In this document: one piece after another, positions 11,619 to 27,321 of the stretch
Numbering within the stretch: the first letter of the stretch is position 1
How the letters are laid out: the number at the start of each line of letters is the position of its first letter
The notes under the pieces: generated by a model
Databases searched by the model: none
What the model saw: the letters and a program-made list of their open reading frames with translations, nothing else
Told to the model about the DNA's origin: nothing
Program-made: the position numbers and the translations under genes
Assembly (NCBI GenBank): GCA_001724265.1
Contig: MEDY01000075.1
Location: forward strand, 25,995 to 89,994
Length of the DNA: 64,000 nucleotides
Reading direction: 5' to 3'
Source: Rhizaria sp. SCN 62-66
Taxonomy: Eukaryota > Rhizaria, unplaced

Positions 11619-12617
11619 TTACGCCTTGCTCTCGCCGTCACCAGAGACGGTAAGATAGCGGAACAGCGTGGCCCTGTTAGCCTCAGCAGGGGCGCCGTGA
11701 GCCATCAGCCCGGCCTTGAACTCACTGCCGTCCAGGTCAACCACCGTGGTGACAACGCCGCCCACCGTCACAACCTCAGCGGCAGTCGCAGCGGCGTCGC
11801 CGCTGCCGCTGCCGCTTGCGCTTGTGGTGGAAGCGAGAGAGGGGAGTTGAGTCGCGCCGATCGTGGCCCACTCGACCCCGGCCAACACCTCTCCGAGGTC
11901 GCTGACGGCGACGGCCGGCATGCCCGCGCCAGGGACAGCCGCGTCGCAGTCGATGTCAGTCGCGTTGACGACGGTGGTATAGCCCTGTGCGTTGGCGTCA
12001 AGTGCAACCTTGACCTCAGCAGTCACGGTCACGGTCGTCGCCGCCTCCGCCACGTCCGCCGCGCCAGCCTCGGTGACCGTGAGACGGAGAGCAGCCGTCA
12101 GGCCCTGGCCCTGCGCGGCCGGTGAGTCGATCTTCGCGGTCACGGCCGGGCCAGTGCCGGCCTCTGACTTGGCGAAAACGACGCGGGTGACGCCGTCCTT
12201 CATGCATTCGAGCACGAGCTTGACCCAGGTCGACTGGTTGGCATAGAGGAGCAGACCAGCTTGCTCGCCGTAGGACTGGAAACTGCCGGAAACAGCGGTC
12301 TCAACCACAGCCACCTGCGGAGCAGCCTTCTCCTTGATGTTTTCGTTGCTGCTGTTGTTGTTGGAGCAGGAGGAGGAGAGGTGGAGGCTGTTGTTAGCGA
12401 TGATCGTGTTGCTGGCGGGGCAGGAACGGCCAAAATCACCCCAAATACTGCCAGGAGCGGTACCGACAAAAGCGCCCTTGTGCGCGGGGGAGAAAGTTAA
12501 GCCGCTGGGGAGGTGGCGGAGGACAGTGAGGCCGGACGGGGAAGTGAGGGCGTGGGTCCAGGAGGCCGTTTTGGCAGCGGCGGCAGCGGCGGCAGCGCAG
12601 GCAGAGGAGGCCGACAT
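11619..12617 (-). CDS. DUF1349 / Ree1-like concanavalin A-fold protein
   Basis: Intronless frame of 332 residues, ATG at 12617, TAA at 11619. The segment YGEQAGLLLYANQSTWVKLV followed by LECMKDGVTRVVF matches the core of DUF1349 ('QAGLM-x-R-x-D-x-x-x-W-x-K-x-G-x-E'), a beta-sandwich family related to concanavalin-A-like lectins and to yeast Ree1 (regulator of enolase). A short Asn/Ser insertion (~80-95) interrupts the domain. The C-terminal third is Ala/Thr/Val-rich and unassigned. The family is mostly uncharacterised, and carbohydrate or enzyme binding is only a guess. No signal peptide; the Ala-rich N terminus (MSASSACAAAAAAAAK) is probably low complexity. Divergently arranged with LysRS across a 566-base spacer. 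Confidence 0.6.
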   Translation of the reverse strand: MSASSACAAAAAAAAKTASWTHALTSPSGLTVLRHLPSGLTFSPAHKGAFVGTAPGSIWGDFGRSCPASNTIIANNSLHLSSSCSNNNSSNENIKEKAAPQVAVVETAVSGSFQSYGEQAGLLLYANQSTWVKLVLECMKDGVTRVVFAKSEAGTGPAVTAKIDSPAAQGQGLTAALRLTVTEAGAADVAEAATTVTVTAEVKVALDANAQGYTTVVNATDIDCDAAVPGAGMPAVAVSDLGEVLAGVEWATIGATQLPSLASTTSASGSGSGDAAATAAEVVTVGGVVTTVVDLDGSEFKAGLMAHGAPAEANRATLFRYLTVSGDGESKA

Positions 12618-13183
12618 GTCTAAAGGGAGGCAAGAACGAGAGTGAGAAGTTAGAAAGTTGGAGATTTATGCATACCGTGATGTGATAGAACAAAATACAC
12701 GTTGGATTTACGACAAAATATTGGCTGGGTATATAATTTTGTGTTCTTTTGAATCAAGAAAATGTTGGAAAGGGTGAATACTAGAGCGGGGAAGCAATGG
12801 GCGACGTGGTTGAGGTGCGGGTTTCGTGGCCTCACAGTACCCAACCGAGTACACGTAGTATAAAGCATGAGGCGGATGTTTAAGAAATAAAAACAAACAT
12901 GAAAGTCGTTCAATAGCAACATATCCAAAGTTTGTAGTAGTAGAACTTTGTTACACGGAGAGGAAGTCTGTTTAGCTACTTGTCAAGAGATGCGCCAAAG
13001 AATGACCGAGAAGCCGTGATCAAAGGGCTATCTTTAGACCTCTGAACCGCGCCACAACTTCCGACAATAGCTTATTAAGTCAACTGCAAAACTTAAATTA
13101 TTATTATAAACTCTGTTACAAAATTCAAATTCCCCACGTGTTGTTCTTGTCCCGCATTGTGCAGACAGCGAGAGGTTTTCGCG
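12618..13183. promoter_or_regulatory. Divergent promoter region (DUF1349 / LysRS)
   Basis: 566 bases separating two divergent genes, AT-rich in the middle. No ORF with codon bias, no RNA gene and no clear core promoter element identified. Confidence 0.3.
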
Positions 13184-16367
<3,184 letters not shown>

Positions 16368-16890
16368 GTGCACTGATATGTCTTTTCGCAGTAGTGAGGC
16401 GTAACACTGCAGCATACGCAAATGCACTGATAGAGGTGTATAACCAACTATTTATTATAGATGAACAATAAGGCCAGGTAGACAACCCAAAATAAATTCC
16501 AGTTTTAGAACTCTCATTGCGCGAGACGACACTTAATACAGTGTTCATATCGTCGAAAGGAAGCGAAAGTGGTCTCCTCGCATATAGCCGTTGCGGGGCG
16601 GCCAGATTTCCAGTCGAGGGCCAGGGGGTCGGAGGGTTTCATCGGTTGGAGGCTGCGATGGTATAGAGAGGTCGTGTAATGGCAATTAAAGCGGTTGAAC
16701 ACCGTATATGATATTATTTGCAGGTTATACTTCATTGCTACATTCTCTCGCTGTGTCATCTTCGCGTTTTGCCTACTTTAAAAAGGCTGGTCCCAACGAC
16801 CACAACCGACACAACGTTAGCCTAGCCCAGCCTCACAAAACCCATCTGTTCTCCCCCATTTTCCCTTCTCCCACTTCCAGCGTGTCACAG
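16368..16890. promoter_or_regulatory. Spacer between LysRS and cyclin B
   Basis: 523 bases between two plus-strand genes. AT-moderate; no supported ORF or RNA. The pyrimidine-rich run at 16850-16880 just upstream of the cyclin ATG ends in CCAG and could be an intron acceptor in a 5' UTR. Confidence 0.3.
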
Positions 16891-18830
16891 ATGTCTCAGC
16901 TTACCCGCTCTGTTCATCAGCTCGACGAGAACGCCGGGCGCACTGCCGCTCAGCCCATGCTTCAGAAGCCCGCAGCGCGTCTTGTCGGTGGCATCCAGGC
17001 CCGGCCTGCCCCGGCTGGCGGCGTCTTCAAGCCTCTCGCCGCCGGTGCTGCGCCCACCCGCACCGCGTTCCGCGATATCAGTAACGTTGCTCCGGCGCCT
17101 GCACCCGTGAACAACGCTCTCAAGAAGCCCGTACGTTTTTCACTGCCTTTTAGCCCCTTTTCTAGCTCACTTGCGCGAGGACGTTTCACCGCGCGCCCAG
17201 CGCACTTCCAGCGCATTATACTTTATCAACTCCTAGGTTTCACATGATATTTTACTTTGTCTGAATTTAAATGGCTTAGATCTAAATAATACCAAGAGGA
17301 TTTGTTGCTTCAATTGCTGGATGCATCGCTATTATCGCTTTTTGCCTTACCCATTGCTCAACGGATCGATTTTACCCTGAACCCTGTCGCCCACTCCTTC
17401 TTGTGTCCTCTGCCCCAGGTTGCCACTCAGCAGTACGCTCCTGCTGCTGCCCCGGCTCCTGTCCACTACGCTGCCCCCGTCGGCGCGCCCATGACGGATG
17501 ACGACTTCCACTACACTGCTCAGGCCCCTGTTCAGCAGCTCCAGCAGCAGGCTCCCGCTCCGCAGATGGCGCGCCAGGCTACTTTCGAGGACCTCTCCCT
17601 CCGCTCCGCTGCCGCCCCCGTCCCTGCGCCGATGGCCGCGCCCTGCGCGCCCGCATTCTCCGATGATCTGCGTAACCCGCAGATGGTGAGCGTGTATGTG
17701 GACCAGATTATGGCCCACCTCCGCGCCTCCGAGACTCGCCACCGCCCCAACGAGTACGTCCCGCTTTAAGTTGCTGTCCTTTAAATCACTCGTTCATGCG
17801 CTACAGTCTCTTTAAACCACACTCAACCTTGCTTTCCTCGGTATTCTTTATGTTTTCCTATCCGAACTATTTTTTATTATTCTGTGCCGCTCACCTCCTG
17901 TGCTTCTATCTCTCCTTCCTGTTTCGCCTCCCGCTTCACAGGGCGTACATGAGCATGCAGACCGACATCAACCCCAAGATGCGCGAGATCCTCATCGACT
18001 GGCTCGTTGAGGTTCACCTCAAGTTCAAGCTTCACCAAGAGACTCTTTTCCTCACGGTCAATATTATTGATCGCTTCCTGTCTCTGCGCCCGATTCAGCG
18101 CAACAAGCTTCAGCTCGTCGGATGCACTGCCATGCTCATCGCCGCCAAGTACGAGGAGATCTACGCCCCAGAGGTCCAGGTATGTCGTCTTTCTCATTAT
18201 TTACGAATTACTGAATTTACTCACAACATAATCGTTTTAGAATCTGACTATTTTGTCGATATGCATTGGCTTCAACTAGCTAATGTGCTAACCTTACTCA
18301 TATTTTCTCTTGCTTGCTTGCGCTTTGTTTTTCTGATACTCCTTTTGTTTTCCTAGGACTTCGTGTTTGTCTCTGACCGCGCATACACCCGCGAGCAGAT
18401 CCTCTCGATGGAGTCTGTCATTCTCAACGAGCTCAAGTTCAACGTCACCGTCCCTTACGCGATGCGTTTCTCCGAGCGCCACGTCCGCGTCCTCCGCCAT
18501 ACCCCCGAGTTCAAGGAGCTTGTCAACTTCCTCATCGAGCTCACTCTTCAGGACTACAAGTTCCTCAAGTACACAGCCAGCATGGTCGGCGCCTCGGCCG
18601 TCTCCCTCGCGCTGCACTTGACCGGCCAGCCCTCGTGGAACGAGGAGCTCCAGCGCGATGCCCAGTACACTGAGCATGACATCCGTGCCTGCGTGCTCGA
18701 CCTCTGGCACCTCAGTGCGCGCGACAACCCCAAGTACCGCGCCGTGCGCCGTAAGTACTCGGCGTCGAAGTACCACGGCGTCGCGCGCATCACGATCGTT
18801 GCACCCGAGGAGGAGCCCGTTCGTGCGTGA
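16891..18830 (+). CDS. B-type mitotic cyclin
   Basis: Exons 16891-17130, 17419-17753, 17942-18179 and 18357-18830 (donors GTACGT, GTACGT, GTATGT) give 428 residues, TGA stop. It activates CDK1 at mitosis. The cyclin box is clear: [55 protein letters not shown] and [20 protein letters not shown], followed by the second cyclin fold ([14 protein letters not shown]). The Pro/Ala/Gln-rich N terminus carries a destruction-box candidate RTAFRDISN at residues 57-65, where the usual Leu of RxxL is Phe; APC/C-dependent degradation is therefore expected but unproven. Start at 16891 gives the full N-terminal regulatory region. Converges on the TyrRS gene across a 961-base spacer. Confidence 0.93.
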
Positions 18831-19791
18831 ATGCAGTGAAGAGGTCTTAAAGAGACTACTTTTTTGAAGAACTTTAAGGTTGCGGTATTAAGATGGACAT
18901 GCTCTAATCGACCCTCTCTCTCTTGTTTTTGTTGCGCAGCGCACCTTCTCTTTCTTTGAGGCTGGGCGCTTGATGTTAGAAAGATTTTGCAAATGATGCG
19001 GTTGCGTTTGTGCTCAATTTAGAATCACAAGCATAGAACGCAGCTTGCTGTCATTTTCAACGTACAGTTTGATCATCAATGTGTCATCAGCCTCACACAC
19101 CAGTGCTAACTCTTTCTTTTGCAAACAAAACTACAGTTACTATAGTCTTATAAGCAGGAGCGAGTTGCAAACGTGGTATCCGTTAGCTAGATTCAATCCA
19201 TACTGTTTCTGTGTTTTCTTGTTTCTTTTCTTGTTTATCGTTCGAATTACTTTGTAGATAACTCCATAATCTACAAATGTATGTCAGTTGTTACCGTAAA
19301 TGATCATTATTTGATTATTTTCATTACATCATCGCAGTTTTGTTGTTGTTTTTTAAAAGTCACACCGTCAGTTGTTTCGCCGTACAGTCCCTCTGAAGAG
19401 AGACAATGTCGCTAGTTTCAGTTAAGTTTGAAAGTAGTCTGATCCAACCTGACCCGCAACAAAATACTAAGTACCACAAATACCAAATAAATTATCATAT
19501 TCTTTTATCACCTACAAGTATGTAAACTCAGCACTCATCTCAACTCACGCACACACAGTTACAGGCGTTACAGGCAACTGTGAAACCATGCATTGTAACA
19601 TAAACTATAGTGTTGAACTAATGATTGTTGTTGTTGTATTCATACGATACAAACACATTCTATGACTTTTTCAAAGAAACAAACCCACACTAAAAACATC
19701 AATACAAGACTTTTCCCCCTCCTCACCAGCGACTGCAACTCCGTGCCTCATGAGAGTTACTGACTAGCGCTGTAGTATTCAATTCGTGCGC
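18831..19791. other. Convergent AT-rich spacer
   Basis: 961 bases between converging cyclin B and TyrRS genes. Strongly AT-rich with short T runs; only chance ORFs. Presumably both 3' UTRs plus non-coding DNA. Confidence 0.5.
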
Positions 19792-21870
19792 TTACTTGGA
19801 GTGGAAGACAGCGTTGGCGATGCTGGGGGACACGATCACGCCACCCGCCACAAGCATCTTCTTCCCATCAAACGTCAGCTCCTTGTTGTCGTTGGTCGCG
19901 AGAAGCCCGTAGACGTTCTTGATGACCTTCTCGTTGGCGCGCGCAATAACGCCCTCAACGGGGCGCTGGCCCTCGATGTACAGCCGGTCGCCGACCTTGG
20001 CGCCCGCCGGGGGGCGGAGGAGGTCAGACGCGGTGCCGTCGGCGTTGGAGCCGCCGAGAAGCATGGCGAAGGTCTTGTTGCCGAGGAAAGCGGCGGGCTT
20101 GAGGTTGGCCAGGAGGACGAATGTCTTGCCCTCGAGCTCCTCGACGGCCATCTGCTGACGGACGTTCGTCACAACCTACAGTCGAATGATCGAGTGTAAG
20201 CAAGCACACACACACACAAAAAAAAAAAAGAGTTAAGTGAGAGCGCAAGCGTCAGCGAAGAGAAAAGAAGAAAAGAAAAAAAACACGATTATGTGCATGC
20301 AAGAAGACAAAGACAAAAGACATTATGAAATATCAAAATATCACTATATTGTTCTCATGAATATGATTATATCTGCGTACCTGAACAGCGCCCTCGGCGT
20401 GGCCGATATCAGCCTCGAGAATGTAGAGCTTCTCACTGCCCTCAAGCGGGCGAACGTTCTGGAGCTTACCGACACGGAAGTCGCACTTGTAGCTCTCACC
20501 GACAGGCTCAGCACCCGCCGCGCCGGCGGCGGAGGCCTCAGGCTCAGCAGCAGCGGCGGCCTCGGTGTCGACGGTGCCGTCAATGTCGATCTCAGGCTCC
20601 TCGGCGGCGTGCGACTCGTCGTGGCCCTTGGGGTAGGCGGCGGCGACGATGGCCTGCATCTCAGCCGACTGGAACTCGGCGCGGATAGGGTCAAGCAGGG
20701 CGTTGATCTCGTACGCAACGGCGTTCTTGAGGTCGAGGGGGAAAAGCGACTTGTCGGCGTAGGCGGCCTCAAGAGCGGCGTAGCTGGGGAAGTGCATGTT
20801 GCCACCGTGCTTCTCCTCGCGACGGATGGTGAGGGACCCGTCCTTGGAGAGGGGGAAGAGGACGCGCTGCGTGAAGGCGAGGAGTCCGTTACCCTCAACG
20901 ACGCCGGGGTCCGCGAAAGCCTTGCGAATCTTGGTCTCGACAGTCTCGCGCGAGTCGAGCAGGTCGATCTTGGAGTTGGGGTCGGAGGCGGACATCTTGT
21001 TGCCCTTGCCGCCGGTCAGGGAGGGAACCATGGGGTTCATGAAGTGAAGCCGCTTCGAGTAGCCGATCTTGGGGAGGAAAGTCTCGGCGTAGGTGAAGAT
21101 CTTGCGCTGGTCAACACCGCCGAACTGGGCATCAACCTTGAGGTACTCCTCATCGAGCGCCTGGAGCAGTGGGTAGAGCATGCCCGAGAGCATGGGCGAC
21201 GCGACCTGCTTGACGACCTCAGCGCCGGCCTTCTTGGAGTTGCGCTCAGAGGTCATGGCGGTGAGCTTGTAGACGTCGAGGGAAAACTCGCGGGAGAGCT
21301 GGTAGTCGGTACCGCGGACAAACTTGAGCTTGTCGAGGGGAACGCCGATCGACTTGAGCATCGACTTGATCACGCACTCGTAGTACGTCGTGCGAGCCTA
21401 GAGATGGAACAAAAAAGTAGCAACAAAAAAGCAAAAAGTAGAGGAGTGAGGTGTTGCTTGCAGTATACATGCAAGATAGATGCTTGATAGATAATTGTTT
21501 AACAAATAGGAGAAAGTAGATAATTTACATAAAATGTGAAAGATATATGATGCAGGAATGATGTTTCGTTCGCGAGATATCGACATACCTGGAGGAGGTT
21601 CCAGGGCGCCTTCTGGTTGTCGAGGTAGGCGTGGAGGTCAGCGAAGAGGATGGTAACCTCGCAGCCAGCGCGCAGGAAATCGGCGACCTTGGCCATGGGG
21701 ACAAAGTACGCGATGTGGGGCGCACCAGTTGTCGCAGTGCCCCAGTAGAGCTTGAGGTCGCGCTCGGCGAGGATGGTCTTGAGGGACTCAACGGCCTTCT
21801 CGGCACCCATGACTTCGTCGAGGCCGCGGGTGATCAGCTCAACCTTCTCGGGAACGGAAAGGCTACTCAT
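19792..21870 (-). CDS. Cytosolic tyrosyl-tRNA synthetase with C-terminal EMAPII-like tRNA-binding domain
   Basis: Exons 21870-21589, 21397-20381 and 20175-19792 (donors GTATGT, GTACGC) encode 560 residues, TAA stop. The class I catalytic core is close to the eukaryotic cytosolic enzyme: [20 protein letters not shown] with the HIGH-type site at ~49-54, [29 protein letters not shown], and KMSAS at 228-232. After an acidic Ala/Glu linker (~370-400) the chain continues into an EMAPII/Arc1p-type OB domain ([40 protein letters not shown]). This is the domain order of animal cytosolic TyrRS; yeast and plant enzymes lack the tail. It aids tRNA binding; in animals a cleaved tail has cytokine-like activity, which should not be assumed here. 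Divergent from PRPF6. Confidence 0.95.
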
Positions 21871-22646
21871 CGCTAAAGAAGCTTTCTGCTGTGATAGGGA
21901 GTTCGTGGAAAGATATCAGGAAGAAAATGATGAGGTTGTGAGGAAGTTTTAGTGGCTGATTTGTGGTGCCGTCGTCGACCGCGAAGCGGGGATGGAGCAA
22001 AGACAAGGCCCGAGTAATCCACAAAACACGCAACAGAAAGAGAAAACACTCGTTTTGAAGAATCTACAGCGCATATAGTCCAAATGAAGGTGTTTCATGT
22101 GCTAGAGTTGTGTTATTGCGCGATGCGGACACGGCAGAACAAGCAAGCAAGAAGGTTGAGGTGCGCTTCGAGGACCGCGTAGTTCGAGCGCTGACAAGCT
22201 GCATAAAAGCACAACTACACGGAATAAAAAGAAAAGCAAGTAGAATACAAACGTTCAAGTCCTAGCGCACTACGCAAAACCGTCGAGAGCCGCACTGCAC
22301 ACTCCACGTAAGATGGAAACACAGACGACTACGGCAGCTTGCGAACCGTTCGTGGTGGTCGTCGTCCGACTTTTTACGAACCACCGAAGTCGCTGCCACA
22401 CAGAACAGCGAGAGAGCCAAACGGTCACGATCACAATCTCATCTGCCCAGCCATCACACCTCCGTTGTTAGAAATGCCACGCTACCGAACAAATATGTTC
22501 GCATCTTTTCTGCTTATATTTTTAATAAGAGTTTCAAATTTACTTATTTACTCCCCCTGCACTCTTCCCCGCAGCCCCGCTCTTCCCGGCACAACCTGCC
22601 CTACCCCGCCTCCCTAGTCACTCCCAGCCCTGTGCACTCTTCCCGC
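21871..22646. promoter_or_regulatory. Divergent promoter region (TyrRS / PRPF6)
   Basis: 776 bases between divergent genes. Contains GAACCGTTCG at 22345-22354 and a C/T-rich stretch (22545-22645) leading to the PRPF6 ATG. No supported ORF or RNA. Confidence 0.3.
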
Positions 22647-25600
22647 ATGCCGCCCAAAGTCTACGGCCCGCCCCGCACTGACTTTGGCCCGCCTCCCCCG
22701 GGCTACATCCCCGGTGTCGGCCGCGGCGCCGTCGGTTTCACCACTCGCGCCGACGTCGGTCCCATGATGGCGCTGGCGTCCGGCGCGCCGTTCGTCCCCG
22801 AACGCGGACAGGGCCCCGCTGCGATCATGCGCCAGCGCGAGGCGCTCAAGGAGCTGCAGCAGAAGATTGCTGAAGACGGCGCCGCGTCGAACGAGGGCTC
22901 TCTGTTCTCTACCGGGGCGTACGAGGCTGACGACGCCGCGGCCGACCGCGCGTATGACGAAGCTGACGCGTACGCAGGAGTCAAGCGCTCCCGTCTCGCC
23001 TCTGCAACAACCTCCGCATCAGCCAACACTGGCGGTGGCGGGACGGTTCGTTTGTCGGAGCATATCACAGCGCAGTTCGCCGACGTCCGCCGCGAGCTGG
23101 CGACTGTGACGGCGGAGCAATGGGGCGCGCTGCCCGAATCCCTCGACTACTCCCGGCAGAATAAACTCACTAACGCGTCAGTCAACCGCGTTACGCTCAC
23201 GGCCGCGCCTGACTCGCTCATCATGGCGGGTGCGAGCGCGGCCGGCGCCGACGGGGCGGGGATCGACGTTGACGCGCTCGGCCGGGCGCGTGAGCACGCT
23301 CTTGCAGCCAGCCTTGACCGCGCCTCAGCGAGCTCTCACACTGTCACATCAACTAGCTCCACAAGCGCTTTGCTCGAAGATATCGATGGCACGACGGCGA
23401 GCGGCGACGCTGCGTCCCGTATGAGCATGGGTGACGTCAAACGTCTGCGTGCACTGTATAAAAGCGCCGTCACGACCAACCCGACCCATGCGCCTTCTTG
23501 GGTCGCCGCTGCCCGCCTCGAACGCTCTCAGGTCCGTCTTCCTTACACAGGATCTATCTCTCGTTAACAAGCATGAATCTGAAATGCAGTTGTTTACACT
23601 ATATTTTAACATTTTAATATTTAAGTTTATTATCTACCGAAATACTTTTGTTTAAACTCAAACCACTCACATATACTTCTATTTTAATGTATTCGCATTT
23701 GTTGTTGATTTTTCTTTGCTTTCTCTCCTCAGGGTCGTTTGGCGGATGCGCGTCGCATCATCGATCTTGCCTGCGAGCACTGCCCCCTGAGCGAAGACGT
23801 CTGGCTCGAAGCCGTTGACCTCAACCCCGGTTGCGAGCGCGCTGTGCTCGCCACCGCCGTCCGGTCCCTCCCGCGCTCACAGTCCCTCTGGCTGCGAGCC
23901 GCCAAATCAGAGCAGGCGCCGGCGGCCCAACGCGCCGTGCTCCGTCGTGCTCTCGAGGTGCTCCCCAAGGCTGTCCCGCTGTGGCGCGCCGCCGTCGCCC
24001 TCGAAGAGCCCGACGACGCGCGCATCCTGCTGTCCCGCGCGGTCGAGCTGGTCCCCGCAGCGCTCGAGCTGTGGCTGGCGCTGGCCCGGCTGGAGAGCTA
24101 CGACGGCGCGCGGGCAGTGCTCAACGCGGCGCGGCGGGCGCTGCCGGGGGAGCGCGCCGTGTGGATGGCGGCGGCGCGGCTGGAGGAGACGCGCGGCAAC
24201 GATAGCAACGTCGCGGCCGTGGTCGCGGCCGCGGTCCGCTCGCTCACGGCGCAGAACGCGATTGGGACGCGGAAGGACTGGCTGAATGAAGCCGTTGCTG
24301 CGGAGCGGGAAGGGTGCCTGCTTGTCTGTCAAGCTATCGTCGCCGCTACAGCCACGCTCAACATCACCCTTGCTTCAAAGCAAGAGGCGAGTTCAAGTGA
24401 CTCTGGTGCGACTGCTGCTACTCCGTTGAGTGATGATGAGCTGATTGCTGTGTGGCGTGCTGACGTCGACGCATTACTCAACAAAAACAGCGGCAATCAT
24501 ACCACTGCCAGCAGCAGTGTTGTGAACGCAAGTAGCGCAGGATACGTGTCTGAGAGTGGGTTCGTCGCTATCGACACAGCCCGCTCGCTGCTGCAACACG
24601 CAGTCGCCACTTTTCCCGCTCGCGAAGCACTCTGGATCACTCTCACCGAGTTTGAAGCCGCGCATGGCGACTTGACTTTGATGCGCGCGGTGCTGGCCAA
24701 GGCCGTCGAACGGTGTCCGCGCACGGAGTTGCTGTGGTTGCGTGCCGCGCGACTGGCGCGGGACTCGGGTTCTCTTGAAACGGCCCGCGGGATCCTTGAC
24801 CAAGCTTTCCAGGTAAGCTACTTAAAACAATAATATGTCGTCGTTATATTTGCTAATCTTAATTAGATTTGATATCTATATGATTAATTATTGAAAATTG
24901 GTCTGTATTCTCAATTTTGACTTCTAATACTCACATATACCTGTGATATCTTCACCTTTTTGTTGGTTTTGTTTAGGCGAACCCGAAAAGCGAGGAGATT
25001 TGGCTCGCCGCGGGCAAAATCGAGGCCGACAACGGCGACATTGCCCGCGCGCGCGCCCTGCTCGACCGCGCCCGCGAGCGCACGGGCACAGCACGCGTGT
25101 GGGTGCGTGCTGCTAAGTACGCGCGCTTCGCCGGCGACGCCGCGGCGCTGGTGTCACTGTTGACGGAAGGGGTGAAACGGTTCCCGGCGGAATGGAAGCT
25201 GTGGCTGATGCTCGCGCAACACCATGCTGCTCCGCTGTACCCCACGATCTCCGTTCTCACCGCGCAACAGCGCAACACGACGCGCTCTTCTACTATCAAC
25301 GGTGGTGTTAGTTCTAATAGCGCACCTCTTAGCTCAACCCTCTCTAGCTCTAGCTCTAGCTCTAGCGCAAACGCAAACGCAAACGCTCCCACAAACGCTA
25401 GTGCAGCTGCTGGACAAAATAGCTTTGCGTTGTTGACGGAGGCTGCCATTGCAGCTGCCCGCACTGCCTTCCGCTCCGGTTCACAACACTGCCCCAATGC
25501 GGCTGCGCTGTGGGTCGAATACGTCCGCTTCGAGCGCGCGCTCAGCACGTACACCAATCTAAGTACCCCAGGCAGTGGCACGGCCTCGGCGTCGTCAGAT

Positions 25601-26518
25601 GCGCGCGCGCGTGCCGTGTTAGAGCGCGCGCGCGCCGCTCTGCCGAACAGCGACGCGCTCTGGATCGAAGCCATCTACCTCGAAACCAACACACATAGCC
25701 CCCATAGCACTGCAGCCAACCTTGCCGCCGCGTTTCCCAATGCAACCGCTGTTTCTTCTGTCTCTTCTGCTTCGAACATCAGCGCGAACTCTGCGCAGGC
25801 CGCTCTGCAAACCCTCGCCCGCGCGCAAAAGGCGTGCCCGGACTCCGGCGCTCTCTGGGCGCTGGCTGTCGAGCTCGAGACGCGTCCGCAGCGCAAGGCG
25901 CGCGCGATGGCCGCGCTGGAGCGCTGCGGCGACGACGGGCGCGTGCTGTTGGCCGTCGCCAAGTGGTTCTGGGAGCGCAGCAAGGCGGAGGAAGCGCGGA
26001 GCTGGTTTGAGCGTGCGGTGGCCGCGGCGCCGGCGTTGGGTGACGCGTGGGCCTTTTACCTCAAGTTTGAGCGCGAGCGGGTGGACGCGGCGCTGGCGGC
26101 TGCGAGGGCAGAGGCCAACACGGTCGCGGCGGCGGCGGCGGCGGCCAGCGAGGTTAAGCTGGAGCACAGCGCCCTCACGACTGCTGCGTCTGCTCCTGCT
26201 GCGGCAGGTGTGAAGAGTGAACACTCCGGTGCTATAACAGTCAAATCTGAGCTGGACACCAGCGCAACAGCAATGACTGACAGCACTGGTACCGCTCCCG
26301 CTGTTGTTGATATCGAGTCCAACGCCGGTGTGTGTGCGGCGCGCGCCCGCGTGGCGAGTGTAGAGACTCGTTGCGCTGCGGCGCGGCCGCGTTACGGCGA
26401 ACGGTGGGCGCCGGTGTGGAAGCGCGATAGCGTGGTGACGCCGGCGCATGTCGCCGTGTTGAGGGAAGTTGCAGACGGGATTCGCGAGATCTTCGGGAAA
26501 CCGCTCTTCTCTGGCTAA
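22647..26518 (+). CDS. PRPF6: U4/U6.U5 tri-snRNP protein PRPF6 (Prp6)
   Basis: Exons 22647-23531, 23733-24812 and 24977-26518 (donors GTCCGT and GTAAGC) give 1,168 residues, TAA stop; human PRPF6 has 941. The N-terminal PRP1 domain is clear (PPPPGYIPGVGRGAVGFTTR). The rest is a chain of HAT repeats that match PRPF6 in order: SEDVWLEAVDLNPG, ALEVLPKAVPLWRAAVALEE, ILLSRAVELVPAALELWLAL, AVWMAAARLEETRGN, EEIWLAAGKIEADNGDIARA, FERAVAAAPALGDAWAFYLK. It bridges U5 and U4/U6 snRNPs in spliceosome assembly and acts in the nucleus. Extra length comes from Ser/Asn/Ala-rich insertions between HAT repeats, for example near 24,480-24,540 and 25,290-25,420. ATG 22647 is the first Met of the conserved start. 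Fits an intron-rich genome. Confidence 0.95.
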
Positions 26519-27321
26519 GAGGATCCTCTACTGATCCCGATGCAACTCCGCTTGAATGGATTGATGTTTATGTAAATATGGTGTTGGTGTAATGCGATTG
26601 ATTGTTACAACAGCTTAATGACGGTACATTTTACTACATGTATATCATGAGAATTCTAGCAGAGTGAAAAAATGGGGGGCTACTTATCGAACTGAAGTTA
26701 ACAATGTCAGCTATATATCTGAGCTGAACAATACATTGTTAAAATACTGTGTTTTTTAAGCCGAGTTTATCTTTGCACGAGAGCACATTTGCTTAAATAG
26801 ACCCAATTACCCATTTATGCATCGCTCTGAATATCGTAACCTCCAAGTCGGCCAAGGTGCACAAAGTGGAGGGTCTTTTGTGGGGAGGACTGGGATTGCA
26901 TGCCGTTGCTTTGCGTCACGATGTATACAGCTCACAGCTTTAACCAGAATGGTTATCTCTTAATTGATTTCGAGACGCAACCGTAATTTGTGCATAGACT
27001 AATAGTTTGCAAGACGTGTAAGACGCCATTACTTTGTGAAGGAATTGTGTCTTTTGTACCCCTTTTGTCGAACCAGCATCGCAGCTCTCGCCTTAAAATA
27101 ACTTGTGAATCCAGCTGTATCCTCACTTCTTGTCGAAGAAAACATAACAATTTCTTGTTTTACGTGTGCATATTGTGCTGCACTTAAAGATAAATTGCTT
27201 TTCGATCACTATCACTGTAGAATCACAGCCAAATTTGTCGCGTTGACTGCATCCTTCCCTAACGACCTCACAAACACATGTTTTTCTGTCCTCCTCTTTG
27301 TGGCTTGATAATACCTTTTTT
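26519..27321. other. Intergenic region, no gene seen
   Basis: 803 bases between two plus-strand genes; AT-rich, only short chance ORFs. It should hold the PRPF6 3' UTR and the promoter of the surface-protein gene. Confidence 0.5.

Noticed and set aside
20237-21487. 416-codon plus-strand ORF opposite TyrRS
   Set aside because: Antisense shadow of a conserved exon with strong codon bias.
25619-26449. Minus-strand ORF opposite PRPF6
   Set aside because: Arg-rich shadow translation; the plus strand has HAT repeats.
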